Shown: piece by piece, positions 1 to 8,620 of the stretch
How positions within the stretch are numbered: the first letter of the stretch is position 1
How the letters are laid out: each line of letters opens with the position of its first letter
Assembly (NCBI RefSeq): GCF_005222695.1
Contig: NZ_STGG01000070.1
Coordinates: 62,001 to 126,000, forward strand
Origin: Massilia sp. HP4
GTDB lineage: Bacteria; Pseudomonadota; Gammaproteobacteria; Burkholderiales; Burkholderiaceae_D
Direction of reading: 5' to 3'
Length of the DNA: 64,000 bases
Notes under the pieces: model-generated
What the model saw: only the letters and a program-made list of their open reading frames with translations
Told to the model about the DNA's origin: nothing
Database searches by the model: none
Program-made: the position numbers and the translations under genes

Positions 1-843
1 ATTGGCCAGCATGCGGTTGGCCGAGATGCCGCGGTTGACGACGCCGATGCGGTCGTTGCCGAGCTCGACCTGGATGCGGCGCGCCAGGTAGTCGGGCCAG
101 CGCCGGTTGCCATTGGACGTGCTGCCCACGCCATCGGTGACGGAATCGCCCGCCGCCACCAGCACCGGCGCGGCGCGATCGACATCGACCTCGGTGAGGA
201 AGGGCCAGGATGCGAAGGCGCGCTGGATCGGCAGCGACGTCTGCGCGCCGAAGTCGCCCGTGGTCGACGCGTAGCTCGCCTGGTAGGCGGCGTTGTGGAT
301 CGTGGTCGCCTGCACCGTGCCGGGGAAGTAGAGGCTGATGGCGAGGTCGGTGAATGGCGCGATCGGCAGCGAGACCGGATCGGACACCGCCGGGGCGCCG
401 GCCGGAATGGTCACATTGGTGCGGCCGCTGAAAGTCAGTTGGCGGCTGGTGCCGGCGGTGATGACGGCGCCGCCGGCGCGCAAGGCCACGCGCGCGCTGC
501 CGAGCCGCAGCTCGGTATCGCCCATCTCGTTCGAGAGCCGGATGCGGATGCGGTTGCCGCCAAGGCTGGTGCGCACGATCAGGCGCAAGGTCTGGTTGGC
601 AAAGGTCAGCAGCGAGGCGGGCGGCGGCGGGCCGGCCGGCGCGCAACCCCAGCCCGCACTCCAGCGCTCGGGGATCCCTGTCTGGGCCCTGGCGTCGCCC
701 GTTGGCACGACAAGCGCGCCGGCCACGACCGGTGCGGCAAGCAGGACACGTCGTCGGCCCCGGTCGACGCCAGGGCTGTCTTGCGCATGCGTAGGGGCGG
801 GACTGGCGGGGGAATCGGAGACACAGAATTCCGTGCTGGACAT
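1..843 (-). CDS. SGNH/GDSL-family secreted esterase, 3' end truncated by window
   Basis: The minus strand is open from an ATG at 843 to the window edge (281 codons). The N-terminus holds a Tat-like signal: a GRRRVLLA motif, a hydrophobic stretch and an Ala-Gln cleavage region near residue 50. A beta-rich segment follows (TLRLIVRTSLGGNRIRIRLS), as in XynE-like SGNH hydrolases. The block-I motif AAGDSVTDG carries the expected catalytic serine near residue 233. The family hydrolyses acyl or acetyl esters, often on polysaccharides; the substrate here is unknown. The catalytic Asp/His block would lie beyond the window. About 270 bp separate its start from serB, which is on the same strand, and I see no other gene in that gap. 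Confidence 0.85.
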   Translation of the reverse strand, partial: MSSTEFCVSDSPASPAPTHAQDSPGVDRGRRRVLLAAPVVAGALVVPTGDARAQTGIPERWSAGWGCAPAGPPPPASLLTFANQTLRLIVRTSLGGNRIRIRLSNEMGDTELRLGSARVALRAGGAVITAGTSRQLTFSGRTNVTIPAGAPAVSDPVSLPIAPFTDLAISLYFPGTVQATTIHNAAYQASYASTTGDFGAQTSLPIQRAFASWPFLTEVDVDRAAPVLVAAGDSVTDGVGSTSNGNRRWPDYLARRIQVELGNDRIGVVNRGISANRMLAN

Positions 844-1115
844 GGCGGGCTCCTGAAGAAGGTCCTGGAGAGTGGGCGCGATTGCGGTTCGACCGCCAAA
901 CCAAGATAGCGCAGAGCGCCAGCGGCGCGTGGCCTGTCGCGCACATCCTTTGCGCTGGGTCGTGCGGATTTCTGATGGGAAGGATTGCCAATTCTAAAAA
1001 TCAGCGGATGCCCAGGAAGGGCGATGCGGCAAACGCCGCCGGAACATGGCCCACGCGTTGTTCCCACGGTGGCGCCAGCGATGACGCCGGCGCCGTCGAG
1101 CGGGCCGCCCCCGGC

Positions 1116-1964
1116 TCAGGACAGGATAGTGAGGAGCCCGTCGAGGCCCGAGAAATTCAGGGCGACGCTGGCCTGCTCGCGCACCACGGGCTTGGCGCGG
1201 AAGGCGACCGACAAGCCGGCGATGCCCATCATTTTCAGGTCGTTGGCGCCGTCGCCCATGACGATGGCTTGCGATGGATCGATGCCGAGTTCCGCGCACA
1301 CCCGCTCCACGGTGCGCTTCTTTTCCTCGGCGTCGACAATGCCGCCCAGCACCCGGCCGCTCAGCCGGCCGTCGACGACTTCCAGCACATTGGCGTGGGT
1401 TGTGTCCAGGCCCAGGCGCGTCCCGAGGCGCTCGGTAAAGAAGGTGAAGCCGCCCGACACCAGCAGGGTTTTCAGGCCCGCCGCCTGCACCGCCCGCAGC
1501 ATCGCTTCGCCGCCCGGCGAGATCGCGAGGCGCTCATCGTAGACGCGCTGCAGCGCGCGCGCGTCCAGCCCTTCGAGCAGGGCCACGCGCCGCGCCAGGC
1601 TCTCGGAGAAATCGAGTTCGCCACGCATCGCCGCCTCGGTGATCGCCGCCACCTGCGGCTTGAGTCCCTGCATGTCTGCGATCTCGTCGATGCACTCGAT
1701 GGTGATCAGGGTCGAATCCATGTCCATCGCCACCAGCCTGAAGTCGGCCAGCGTGCGTCCCGCCGCGATGAAAGTAGCGTCCACGCCGGCCTCGAAGGCG
1801 GCGGCGTCGATCTCGTGCTTGAGCGTGGCGCTGTAGGCCACGCCTTCGGCGCGCAGTGCGTGCCCGCCGAGCGGGGCCAGGCGTTGCGGATTGGCCAGGC
1901 GCGCCAGGCGTTCGAGGGTTTCCAGATCAGCCTGCGGTCCTTGCAGCACCAGGTTCGTGGTCAT
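1116..1964 (-). CDS. serB: Phosphoserine phosphatase SerB
   Basis: 282 aa. It catalyses the last step of serine synthesis, O-phosphoserine to serine, in the cytoplasm. HAD motif I is seen as AMDMDSTLI (about residues 79-87), with the nucleophile and acid/base aspartates. Motif II Ser-Gly-Gly is in LLVSGGFTFF. The motif III/IV region reads VMGDGANDLKMM. The N-terminal ~75 residues form the small ACT-like domain usual in proteobacterial SerB. The start lies 14 bp after the mfd stop on the same strand, so the two are probably cotranscribed. Length is close to that of typical betaproteobacterial SerB. Confidence 0.95.
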   Translation of the reverse strand: MTTNLVLQGPQADLETLERLARLANPQRLAPLGGHALRAEGVAYSATLKHEIDAAAFEAGVDATFIAAGRTLADFRLVAMDMDSTLITIECIDEIADMQGLKPQVAAITEAAMRGELDFSESLARRVALLEGLDARALQRVYDERLAISPGGEAMLRAVQAAGLKTLLVSGGFTFFTERLGTRLGLDTTHANVLEVVDGRLSGRVLGGIVDAEEKKRTVERVCAELGIDPSQAIVMGDGANDLKMMGIAGLSVAFRAKPVVREQASVALNFSGLDGLLTILS

Positions 1965-1978
1965 GAATTTCGTTCTCG

Positions 1979-4900
1979 TCAGGCGAGCAGTTGTTTGATG
2001 GTCTGTTTGATCTGGTTCACGCGCGCCGCCAGGTCGGGCATGCTGGCCGTGATGCGCAGCTTGTCCTGGCCGGCCAGCTTGACCTGCCGGTTCTTCTGGA
2101 TCAGCGTGATGATCTTGATCGGGTCGATTGGCGGCTTTTCCATGAACTGCAGGCTGGCCGCTTCGCCGTGGGCGTCGATCTTGACGATTCCCACGCTCTT
2201 GGCGGCGATGCGCAGGCGGTGCGTTTCGACCAGCGCTTTCACCGCATCCGGCATCTTGCCGAAGCGGTCGATCAGCTCTTCTTGCATCGAATCGATGCGG
2301 TCCGGGCTTTCGCAGTTGGCCAGGCGCTTGTAGATCGACAGGCGCTCGTGGACGTCGCCGCAGTAGTCGGCCGGCAGCAGGGCCGGCACGTGCAGGTTGA
2401 TCTCGGTGGTCGAGGACAGCGGCGCCGCCAGGTCGGGCTCCTTGCCGGCCTTGAGCGCGCGCACCGCCTCGCTCAGCATATCCGAATACAGCTGGAAGCC
2501 GATCTCGAGCATCTCGCCCGACTGGTTATCGCCCAGCACCTCGCCGGCGCCGCGGATCTCGAGGTCGTGCATGGCGAGATAGAAGCCGCTGCCCAGTTCT
2601 TCCATCTGCTGGATCGCGTCCAGGCGGCGCTGCGACTGCTTGGTCAGGTTAGACACGTCGTTCACCAGCAGGTAGGCATAGGCCTGGTGGTGCGAACGGC
2701 CGACCCGGCCGCGCAGCTGGTGCAGCTGGGCCAGGCCGAACTTGTCGGCGCGGTGCATGATGATCGTGTTCGCGGTCGGCACGTCGATGCCGGTCTCGAT
2801 GATGGTCGTGCACAAGAGGATGTTGAAGCGCTGCGCCACGAAGTCGCGCATGACCTTCTCGAGGTCGCGCTCGTGCATCTGGCCGTGGGCCACGCCGATG
2901 CGCGCCTCGGGCAGCAGCTCTTGCAGCATCGCGCGGCGGTTCTCGATGGTGTCGACTTCGTTGTGCAAGAAGTAGATCTGGCCGCCGCGCTTGAGCTCAC
3001 GCAGGCAGGCTTCGCGGATGATCGAGCCGTCTTCGCTACGGACAAACGTCTTGATCGCCAGGCGCTTCTGCGGCGCGGTGGCGATGATCGAGAAGTCGCG
3101 CAGGCCTTCGAGCGCCATGCCGAGCGTGCGCGGGATCGGGGTCGCGGTCAGGGTCAGCACGTCGACCTCGGCGCGCAGGGCCTTGAGCGCCTCTTTCTGG
3201 CGCACGCCAAAGCGGTGCTCCTCGTCGATGATCACCAGGCCCAGGCGCGTGAATTTCACATCCGGCGACAGCAGCTTGTGGGTGCCGATGACGATGTCGA
3301 GCGTGCCGTCGGCCATGCCCTTGATCGCATTGTTGATCTCCTTGCCGGTTCGAAAACGCGACAGCTCGGCGATCTTGACCGGCCAGTCGGCGAAGCGGTC
3401 GGCGAAGGTCTGGGCGTGCTGCTCGGCCAGCAGCGTGGTCGGCGCCAGGATCGCGACCTGCTTGCCGCCCATGACCGCGATGAAGGCGGCGCGCAGGGCG
3501 ACCTCGGTCTTGCCGAAGCCGACATCGCCGCACACCAGGCGGTCCATCGGGCGGCCCGAGGTCATGTCCTTGATGACGTTGTGGATCGCCTCGGCCTGGT
3601 CGGGTGTCTCGTCGAAGCCGAAGCTCTGGGCGAAGTTCTCGTAATCGACGCTCGAGTATTCGAAGGCATGGCCCTGGCGCGCCGCGCGGCGCGCGTACAG
3701 GTTCAAGAGCTCGGCGGCGGTGTCGCGCACCTGCTCGGCGGCCTTGCGCTTGGCCTTTTCCCACTGGCCCGAACCGAGCGAGTGCAGCGGCGCATCCTCG
3801 GGCGAGGTGCCGGAGTAGCGCGAGATCACGTGCAGCTGCGATACCGGGACGTACAGCTTGGTGTCCTTGGCGTATTCCAGGTGCAAAAATTCGGTCTCGC
3901 CTTCGCCCAGGTCCATGCTGGTCAGGCCCATATAGCGCCCGATGCCGTGGTTGATGTGGACCACCGGATCGCCGATCTTGAGCTCCGACAGGTCGCGCAC
4001 CATCGATTCGACCTGGCTGGTCGCTTCCTGTTTCTTCTTGCCGGCGCGCCGGCCCGAACCCGCATACAGCTCGGTCTCGGTGATGAACACCAGGCGGCCA
4101 GAGGCTTCGTCGAGCAGTTCGAAGCCGGCCTGCAGCGGCGCCACGCCGAGCGCCAGCCTGGCATCGCCCTGGCGGAAACCCTCGAAGCCTTCGACCGGCG
4201 CCAGGTCGAGCTTGTATTCGCTGAAGTACTGCTGCAGGGTCTCGCGGCGGCCGGCCGAGTCGGCGCAGATCATCACGCGCGTCTCGCCGCGCAAGAGGTA
4301 AGCGCGCAGATTGGTCAGCGGATCGTCCAGGCGCCGGTTGATGGCGATATCGGGGATCGGGGCCGACAGTTCGGAAGCCGGGGCGGCCGGGTCGCGCGCG
4401 ATATTCCAGCGGCCGTGTGGCTTGATGCAGGTGAAGAACTGCTCGGCGCCGAGGAACAGCTCGTGCGGTTCGAGGATCGGCCGTTCGCGGTCGCTTTTCA
4501 GGAAGCGGTAGCGCGATTCGGTATCGAGCCAGAAGCGCTGGATCGCGGCGTCGATGTCGCCGACCAGGGCCACCGGCGCTTCGTCGGGCAGGTAGTTGAA
4601 CAGATTGGCCGTCTCTTCGAAGAACAGCGGCAGGTAGTACTCGATGCCGGCCGAGGCGATGCCGTTGCCGATGTCGCGGTAGATCGGCGAACGGGTCGGG
4701 TCGCCCTCGAAGCGCTCGCGCCAGCGGCCGCGGAAGCTTGTCCTCGCCGCATCGTCCATCGGGAATTCGCGGCCCGGCAGCAGGCGCACTTCTTTCACCG
4801 GATACAGCGAGCGCTGGGTGTCGGCGTCGAAGGTGCGGATCGATTCGATCTCGTCGCCGAACAGGTCGAGCCGGTAGGGCAGGACGGAGCCCATCGGGAA

Positions 4901-5425
4901 CAGGTCGATCAGGCCGCCGCGCACCGAGTATTCGCCGGGCGACATCACCTGCGACACATGGGTATAGCCTGCGAGCGTCAGCTGGGCTTTCAGCCTGGCC
5001 TCGTCCAGCCGCTCTCCCTGGCGGAAGAAGAAGGTATAGGCGGCCAGGAAGGATGGCGGCGCCAGGCGCACCAGCGCCGTGGTTGCCGGCACCACCAGCA
5101 CGTCGCACTGGCCGTTGCGGATCTCGTGCAGGGTGGCCAGGCGTTCCGACACCAGATCCTGGTGCGGCGAGAACGCATCGTAAGGCAGCGTTTCCCAGTC
5201 GGGCAGCAGGTGGCAGGACAGCTTGCCTTCGGCAAACCAGGGGATTTCGTCCAGCAGGCGCTGGCCGTCGCTCGCATTGGCGACGACCACGGTCAGCATC
5301 TGGCCGCGCTCCTTGAGCGCCAGCGCAGCGGTGGCGAGGGCATAGGCATCGGAAGAGCCGTGAGCCAGCGGCAGGACAAAACGGTGGCCTGGTTTGGGGA
5401 GGTGCTTCTTGAGATCGAAGGGCAT
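1979..5425 (-). CDS. mfd: Transcription-repair coupling factor Mfd
   Basis: 1148 aa, the standard length. Mfd binds stalled RNA polymerase, pushes it off the lesion and recruits UvrA. Visible in order are the UvrB-like N-terminal module (DWETLPYD near residue 77), the RNA-polymerase interaction domain (HINHGIGRYMGL and LEYAKDTKLYVPVSQLH), the helicase Walker A (GDVGFGKTEVALRAAF), the DEEH box (IDEEHRFGVRQKEALK), the TRG/motif VI region (QLRGRVGRSHHQAYAYLL) and a C-terminal autoinhibitory domain. Nothing is missing. It is the first gene of an mfd-serB pair. The divergent methyltransferase starts 158 bp away. Confidence 0.98.
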   Translation of the reverse strand: MPFDLKKHLPKPGHRFVLPLAHGSSDAYALATAALALKERGQMLTVVVANASDGQRLLDEIPWFAEGKLSCHLLPDWETLPYDAFSPHQDLVSERLATLHEIRNGQCDVLVVPATTALVRLAPPSFLAAYTFFFRQGERLDEARLKAQLTLAGYTHVSQVMSPGEYSVRGGLIDLFPMGSVLPYRLDLFGDEIESIRTFDADTQRSLYPVKEVRLLPGREFPMDDAARTSFRGRWRERFEGDPTRSPIYRDIGNGIASAGIEYYLPLFFEETANLFNYLPDEAPVALVGDIDAAIQRFWLDTESRYRFLKSDRERPILEPHELFLGAEQFFTCIKPHGRWNIARDPAAPASELSAPIPDIAINRRLDDPLTNLRAYLLRGETRVMICADSAGRRETLQQYFSEYKLDLAPVEGFEGFRQGDARLALGVAPLQAGFELLDEASGRLVFITETELYAGSGRRAGKKKQEATSQVESMVRDLSELKIGDPVVHINHGIGRYMGLTSMDLGEGETEFLHLEYAKDTKLYVPVSQLHVISRYSGTSPEDAPLHSLGSGQWEKAKRKAAEQVRDTAAELLNLYARRAARQGHAFEYSSVDYENFAQSFGFDETPDQAEAIHNVIKDMTSGRPMDRLVCGDVGFGKTEVALRAAFIAVMGGKQVAILAPTTLLAEQHAQTFADRFADWPVKIAELSRFRTGKEINNAIKGMADGTLDIVIGTHKLLSPDVKFTRLGLVIIDEEHRFGVRQKEALKALRAEVDVLTLTATPIPRTLGMALEGLRDFSIIATAPQKRLAIKTFVRSEDGSIIREACLRELKRGGQIYFLHNEVDTIENRRAMLQELLPEARIGVAHGQMHERDLEKVMRDFVAQRFNILLCTTIIETGIDVPTANTIIMHRADKFGLAQLHQLRGRVGRSHHQAYAYLLVNDVSNLTKQSQRRLDAIQQMEELGSGFYLAMHDLEIRGAGEVLGDNQSGEMLEIGFQLYSDMLSEAVRALKAGKEPDLAAPLSSTTEINLHVPALLPADYCGDVHERLSIYKRLANCESPDRIDSMQEELIDRFGKMPDAVKALVETHRLRIAAKSVGIVKIDAHGEAASLQFMEKPPIDPIKIITLIQKNRQVKLAGQDKLRITASMPDLAARVNQIKQTIKQLLA

Positions 5426-5583
5426 GCAGCGTGCTGTTACGTTCGCGTCAAAAGTAGACGTTAATTATAGACGAAGGCGCCAGCGGCCGCCGTGGCGTAT
5501 CGGGCCTGGCGCCAGCGCTTGCACTTGCTTCGCCGGCGTTTACGTAATATTCTAAGTTACATGAAATTTCGAGGAGAAACCCG

Positions 5584-6255
5584 ATGTCCCATTTCCACGA
5601 TCCGGCCATGGTCGCGCGCTACCACGAAGGCCCGCCGAAATTCGTCCCCGGCTTTGCCGACATGCAGCGCATGGCGCATGTCTTGCTGGCCGAGCGCGCG
5701 CCGCCGGATGCGCGGGTGCTGGTGCTCGGCGCCGGCGGTGGCCTGGAGCTGAAGGCCTTCGCCGACGCCCGGCCGGGATGGACATTCGACGGCGTCGACC
5801 CGGCCGCCGCGATGCTCGACCTGGCGCGCCAGCTGCTCGCGCCACATGCCGGGCGGGTGCGCCTGCACCAGGGGTATGTGGATGCGGCGCCGGAGGGGCC
5901 GTTCGACGCGGCGGCCTGCCTGCTGACCATGCACTTCATGCCGGCGGCCGAGCGCCGCCATGCGCTCCAGGCCATCCACGCCAGGCTCAGGCCGGGCAGT
6001 CCCTTTGTCGTCATGCATATGAGTATGGCGGCAGCGGCAGCGGAGCGCGCGCGCTGGATGGCGCGCGACGAAGCCTTTGCGGTGGCCGGCGGTGTGCCGG
6101 CCGACCTGGCGCGCCAGCGGCGTGAAGGCATCGAGACCGGCCTGTCGGTGCTGGCGCCGCAAGAAGACGAGGCGCTCTTGACACATGCCGGGTTCACCGG
6201 GGTCGAGGTGTTCTATGTCGGCGGGGTATTCCGGGGCTGGGTCTGCAATAGCTGA
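5584..6255 (+). CDS. Class I SAM-dependent methyltransferase
   Basis: 223 aa. The start is supported by GAGGAG eight bases upstream of the ATG. Motif I of class I methyltransferases is seen as VLVLGAGGGLELKAF, followed by the acidic loop (DGVDPAAAMLDLAR) and motif IV (DAAACLLTMHFM). No organising N- or C-terminal domain gives the substrate. It diverges from mfd and is followed 75 bp later by a GDSL esterase with its own ribosome binding site. The fold assignment is firm; the substrate is unknown. Confidence 0.85.
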   Translation: MSHFHDPAMVARYHEGPPKFVPGFADMQRMAHVLLAERAPPDARVLVLGAGGGLELKAFADARPGWTFDGVDPAAAMLDLARQLLAPHAGRVRLHQGYVDAAPEGPFDAAACLLTMHFMPAAERRHALQAIHARLRPGSPFVVMHMSMAAAAAERARWMARDEAFAVAGGVPADLARQRREGIETGLSVLAPQEDEALLTHAGFTGVEVFYVGGVFRGWVCNS

Positions 6256-6330
6256 GATCCCCGCATGGTTGTGGTCGAGCTGAAAGTCGCGCATGATCGG
6301 GGTTCCACGACCATAAATACAGGAGACCCC

Positions 6331-7650
6331 ATGCGCGCAGGCCTTGCCGCCTTGACCCTTTCGATCGCATCCATGCTGCCCGCCGTGGCGAACGCTGCGC
6401 CGCCCGCCGGGCTGGTGCTGTTCGACGGCGCGCCGCGCCCTCGAATCGAGGTGGCGGCGGTGGCGCCGGAGTCCACGCACGTCCTGCACGGCGAGCGGGT
6501 CGACGCCAAGGCGGCGATTGCCGACAAGTTCCCGGGCAGCGAGATCGCGCTCGCGCGCAGCGCGGGGCCGGCCGGGGCCCAGGCCTTGACCCTGCGCTGG
6601 AAAAATATCTGGAAAAGCGGCGTGCGCTTTGCCGGGCCATCGTTCGACCTGCGACCCTACCTCGAACGCGGCACCCTGGCCTTCGATTTCAAGGTCGATG
6701 CGCTGGACGGGGGCGGGATCGTGTTCAGGGTCGGCTGCGGTGACGACTGCGACCGCCACGTCTCGTATGTCGTTCCCGGCCGCGCCGCCCAGGGCAAGGG
6801 CTGGCAGCGCATCGTCCTGTCGATGTCGTGCTTTGCCCGCGACGGCGATGATTTTCGCGCCGTGAAACACCCGTTCCAGCTCGAAGGCACCGGCAGCGGC
6901 CAGGTCGCCATCGCCAACGTCGCGTTCGCGCAAACGGGCACGCCGAATACCCCATGCCCCGACTGGCGCACGGTGGCCGTCACGCCCGATACCCTCAACG
7001 AATCCTGGTCGATCTCCTGGTGGCTGCCGCGCCATCGCCAGAAGCTCGACGAGGTCAAGCGCATGGTCGCCGAGGGCAAGTGCCCGCAACTGGTCTTCAT
7101 CGGCGATTCGATCACCCAGGGCTGGGAAAAGGAAGGCGCGCACGTCTGGCAGCAGTATTACGCACGCCACCATGCGCTGGCGCTGGGCTTCGGCGGCGAC
7201 CGCACCGAGAACGTCCTGTGGCGCCTGCAGCACGGCGAGGTCGATGGCATCGATCCCAAGGTGGCGGTGCTGCTGATCGGGACCAACAACACCGGCCATC
7301 GCAGGGATTTCCCTGCCATCACGGCGGCCGGCATCGAACGCAATCTCGAAGAACTTAAACGGCGCCTGCCGCGCACCCGGATCCTGCTGCTGGCGATCTT
7401 CCCGCGCGACGCGGCAAGCGATGGCCCGCTGCGTGGCCTCAACGCCCAGATCAACGCGCGATTGCCAGGGCTGGCCGACGGCCGCCAGGTGTTCTACCTC
7501 GACGTCAACCAGGCCTTCCTGCGTGCGGATGGCGCGCTGTCGGTCGATATCATGCCGGACTGGCTGCACCCGAACGAAGCAGGGTACGCCATCTGGGCCA
7601 AGGCTATGCAGCCGGAACTGGAGCGCCTGATGGCGCTGCCGCGCCTGTAG
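6331..7650 (+). CDS. Exported GDSL esterase with N-terminal galactose-binding-like domain
   Basis: 439 aa from the ATG at 6331, chosen because AGGAG precedes it and the product begins with a clear Sec signal (LAALTLSIASMLPAVANAAPP). Residues ~25-215 resemble the ExoP/galactose-binding-like beta domain found in exported glucan hydrolases (FDLRPYLERGTLAFDFKV, DDCDRHVSYVVPG). Residues ~235-435 are a platelet-activating-factor-acetylhydrolase-like SGNH domain: LVFIGDSITQGWE (nucleophile Ser), GFGGDRTENVLWRL, LLIGTNNTGH and the catalytic DWLHPNEAGY. Likely role: deacetylation of an extracellular or periplasmic polysaccharide (inference). Its 3' end overlaps the convergent 5'-nucleotidase gene by 47 bp. 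Confidence 0.85.
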   Translation: MRAGLAALTLSIASMLPAVANAAPPAGLVLFDGAPRPRIEVAAVAPESTHVLHGERVDAKAAIADKFPGSEIALARSAGPAGAQALTLRWKNIWKSGVRFAGPSFDLRPYLERGTLAFDFKVDALDGGGIVFRVGCGDDCDRHVSYVVPGRAAQGKGWQRIVLSMSCFARDGDDFRAVKHPFQLEGTGSGQVAIANVAFAQTGTPNTPCPDWRTVAVTPDTLNESWSISWWLPRHRQKLDEVKRMVAEGKCPQLVFIGDSITQGWEKEGAHVWQQYYARHHALALGFGGDRTENVLWRLQHGEVDGIDPKVAVLLIGTNNTGHRRDFPAITAAGIERNLEELKRRLPRTRILLLAIFPRDAASDGPLRGLNAQINARLPGLADGRQVFYLDVNQAFLRADGALSVDIMPDWLHPNEAGYAIWAKAMQPELERLMALPRL

Positions 7651-8590
7651 CCAGGTCGGTGGCGCGCCGGTTGGCGATCCCGAACGGCACGTGCACCATC
7701 GGGATCGTGCCGCCCGGGCCTGACTTGAGGTGGGTGAGCTGGTCGTCGAAGAAGATGTGCGGCTTGAACACCGACAGCACGCGGCTCTTGTCCATCCCGC
7801 CCAGGAAGAAGGTTTCGTCGGCCGAGACGCCCCAGCTGCCCAGGGTGGTCACCACGCGTTCGTGGGCCGGCGCGCTGCGCGCCGTGATGATGGCGATGCG
7901 CACGATGCGGCGGTAATCCGGATCGTCGCGCTCGGCCTGTTTCTCGAGCTGCTGCAGCATGGCCAGCTTGCGGAACATGCCGGCCAGCGGCCCGGGCTGG
8001 TGCGGGCGCGCCATGTGCAGGGTCTCGTGGGCGTGGAATTCGCCCAGGCCGTCGCGCTTGAAAACAGTCTCGGATTCGTCGTCGGCCAATACGCCGTCGA
8101 AGTCGAAGGCCACCCGCAGCTCGATATCGTCCTGGTCGTCCGCGATGCGCGAGGGCAGCACCAGGCCGGCCGGGTAATCGACGTCGATCGCGCTCTTGAC
8201 GTCTTCCTCGTTCGCGCTCAGGAACAGCGCGGCATTGAAGGCCGGCAGATAGGGGTAGGGCGACTTGCCGGTCATGAAGACGGCGCGCGAGATATCCAGG
8301 CCGTAGTGGGCGATCGAGCGCATCACGCGCAAGCCCGTCTCGGGCGAGTTCCGCGAAAACAGCACCACCTCGACCGGCGCCTGCTGCGGGAAGCATTGGT
8401 TGATGCTCAGGAAGCGCCGGATGAAGGGAAACGCCACGCCGCGATCCAGCACCACGTCGCGCTGGCGCTCCTGGTAGGCCCGGTATTCGTCGGGCCCGTG
8501 GTCGAGATAGACCTGGTGCGATTCTGCCAGGTCGAACAGCGCGCTGGAGGCGACGCCGATCACGAGCTTGTCTTCGATGGGAAATGGCAT
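7604..8590 (-). CDS. Cytosolic-type 5'-nucleotidase (5-nucleotidase family)
   Basis: 328 aa. It matches the bacterial/eukaryotic cN-I-like 5'-nucleotidase family: an N-terminal VIGVASSALFDL, the VVLFSRNSPETGLRV segment, the FMTGKSPYPYLPAFNAALFLS segment, and a HAD-like RVAFDFDGVLADDESE near residue 168. The family dephosphorylates nucleoside monophosphates in the cytoplasm. No signal peptide is visible. The last 47 bp are read on both strands with the convergent GDSL gene. The Ala/Pro-rich C-terminal tail inside that overlap is low complexity and probably dispensable. Confidence 0.85.
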   Translation of the reverse strand: MPFPIEDKLVIGVASSALFDLAESHQVYLDHGPDEYRAYQERQRDVVLDRGVAFPFIRRFLSINQCFPQQAPVEVVLFSRNSPETGLRVMRSIAHYGLDISRAVFMTGKSPYPYLPAFNAALFLSANEEDVKSAIDVDYPAGLVLPSRIADDQDDIELRVAFDFDGVLADDESETVFKRDGLGEFHAHETLHMARPHQPGPLAGMFRKLAMLQQLEKQAERDDPDYRRIVRIAIITARSAPAHERVVTTLGSWGVSADETFFLGGMDKSRVLSVFKPHIFFDDQLTHLKSGPGGTIPMVHVPFGIANRRATDLATGAAAPSGAPVPAA

Positions 8591-8620
8591 GCTGCGTTCC
8601 TGTGCGGTCAGTCGGTTGAC

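Noticed and set aside
1991-5464. 1157-codon open frame on the plus strand opposite mfd
   Set aside because: High GC leaves antisense frames open. The product is Arg/Asp/Gln-rich with no domain, while the minus strand encodes a complete Mfd.
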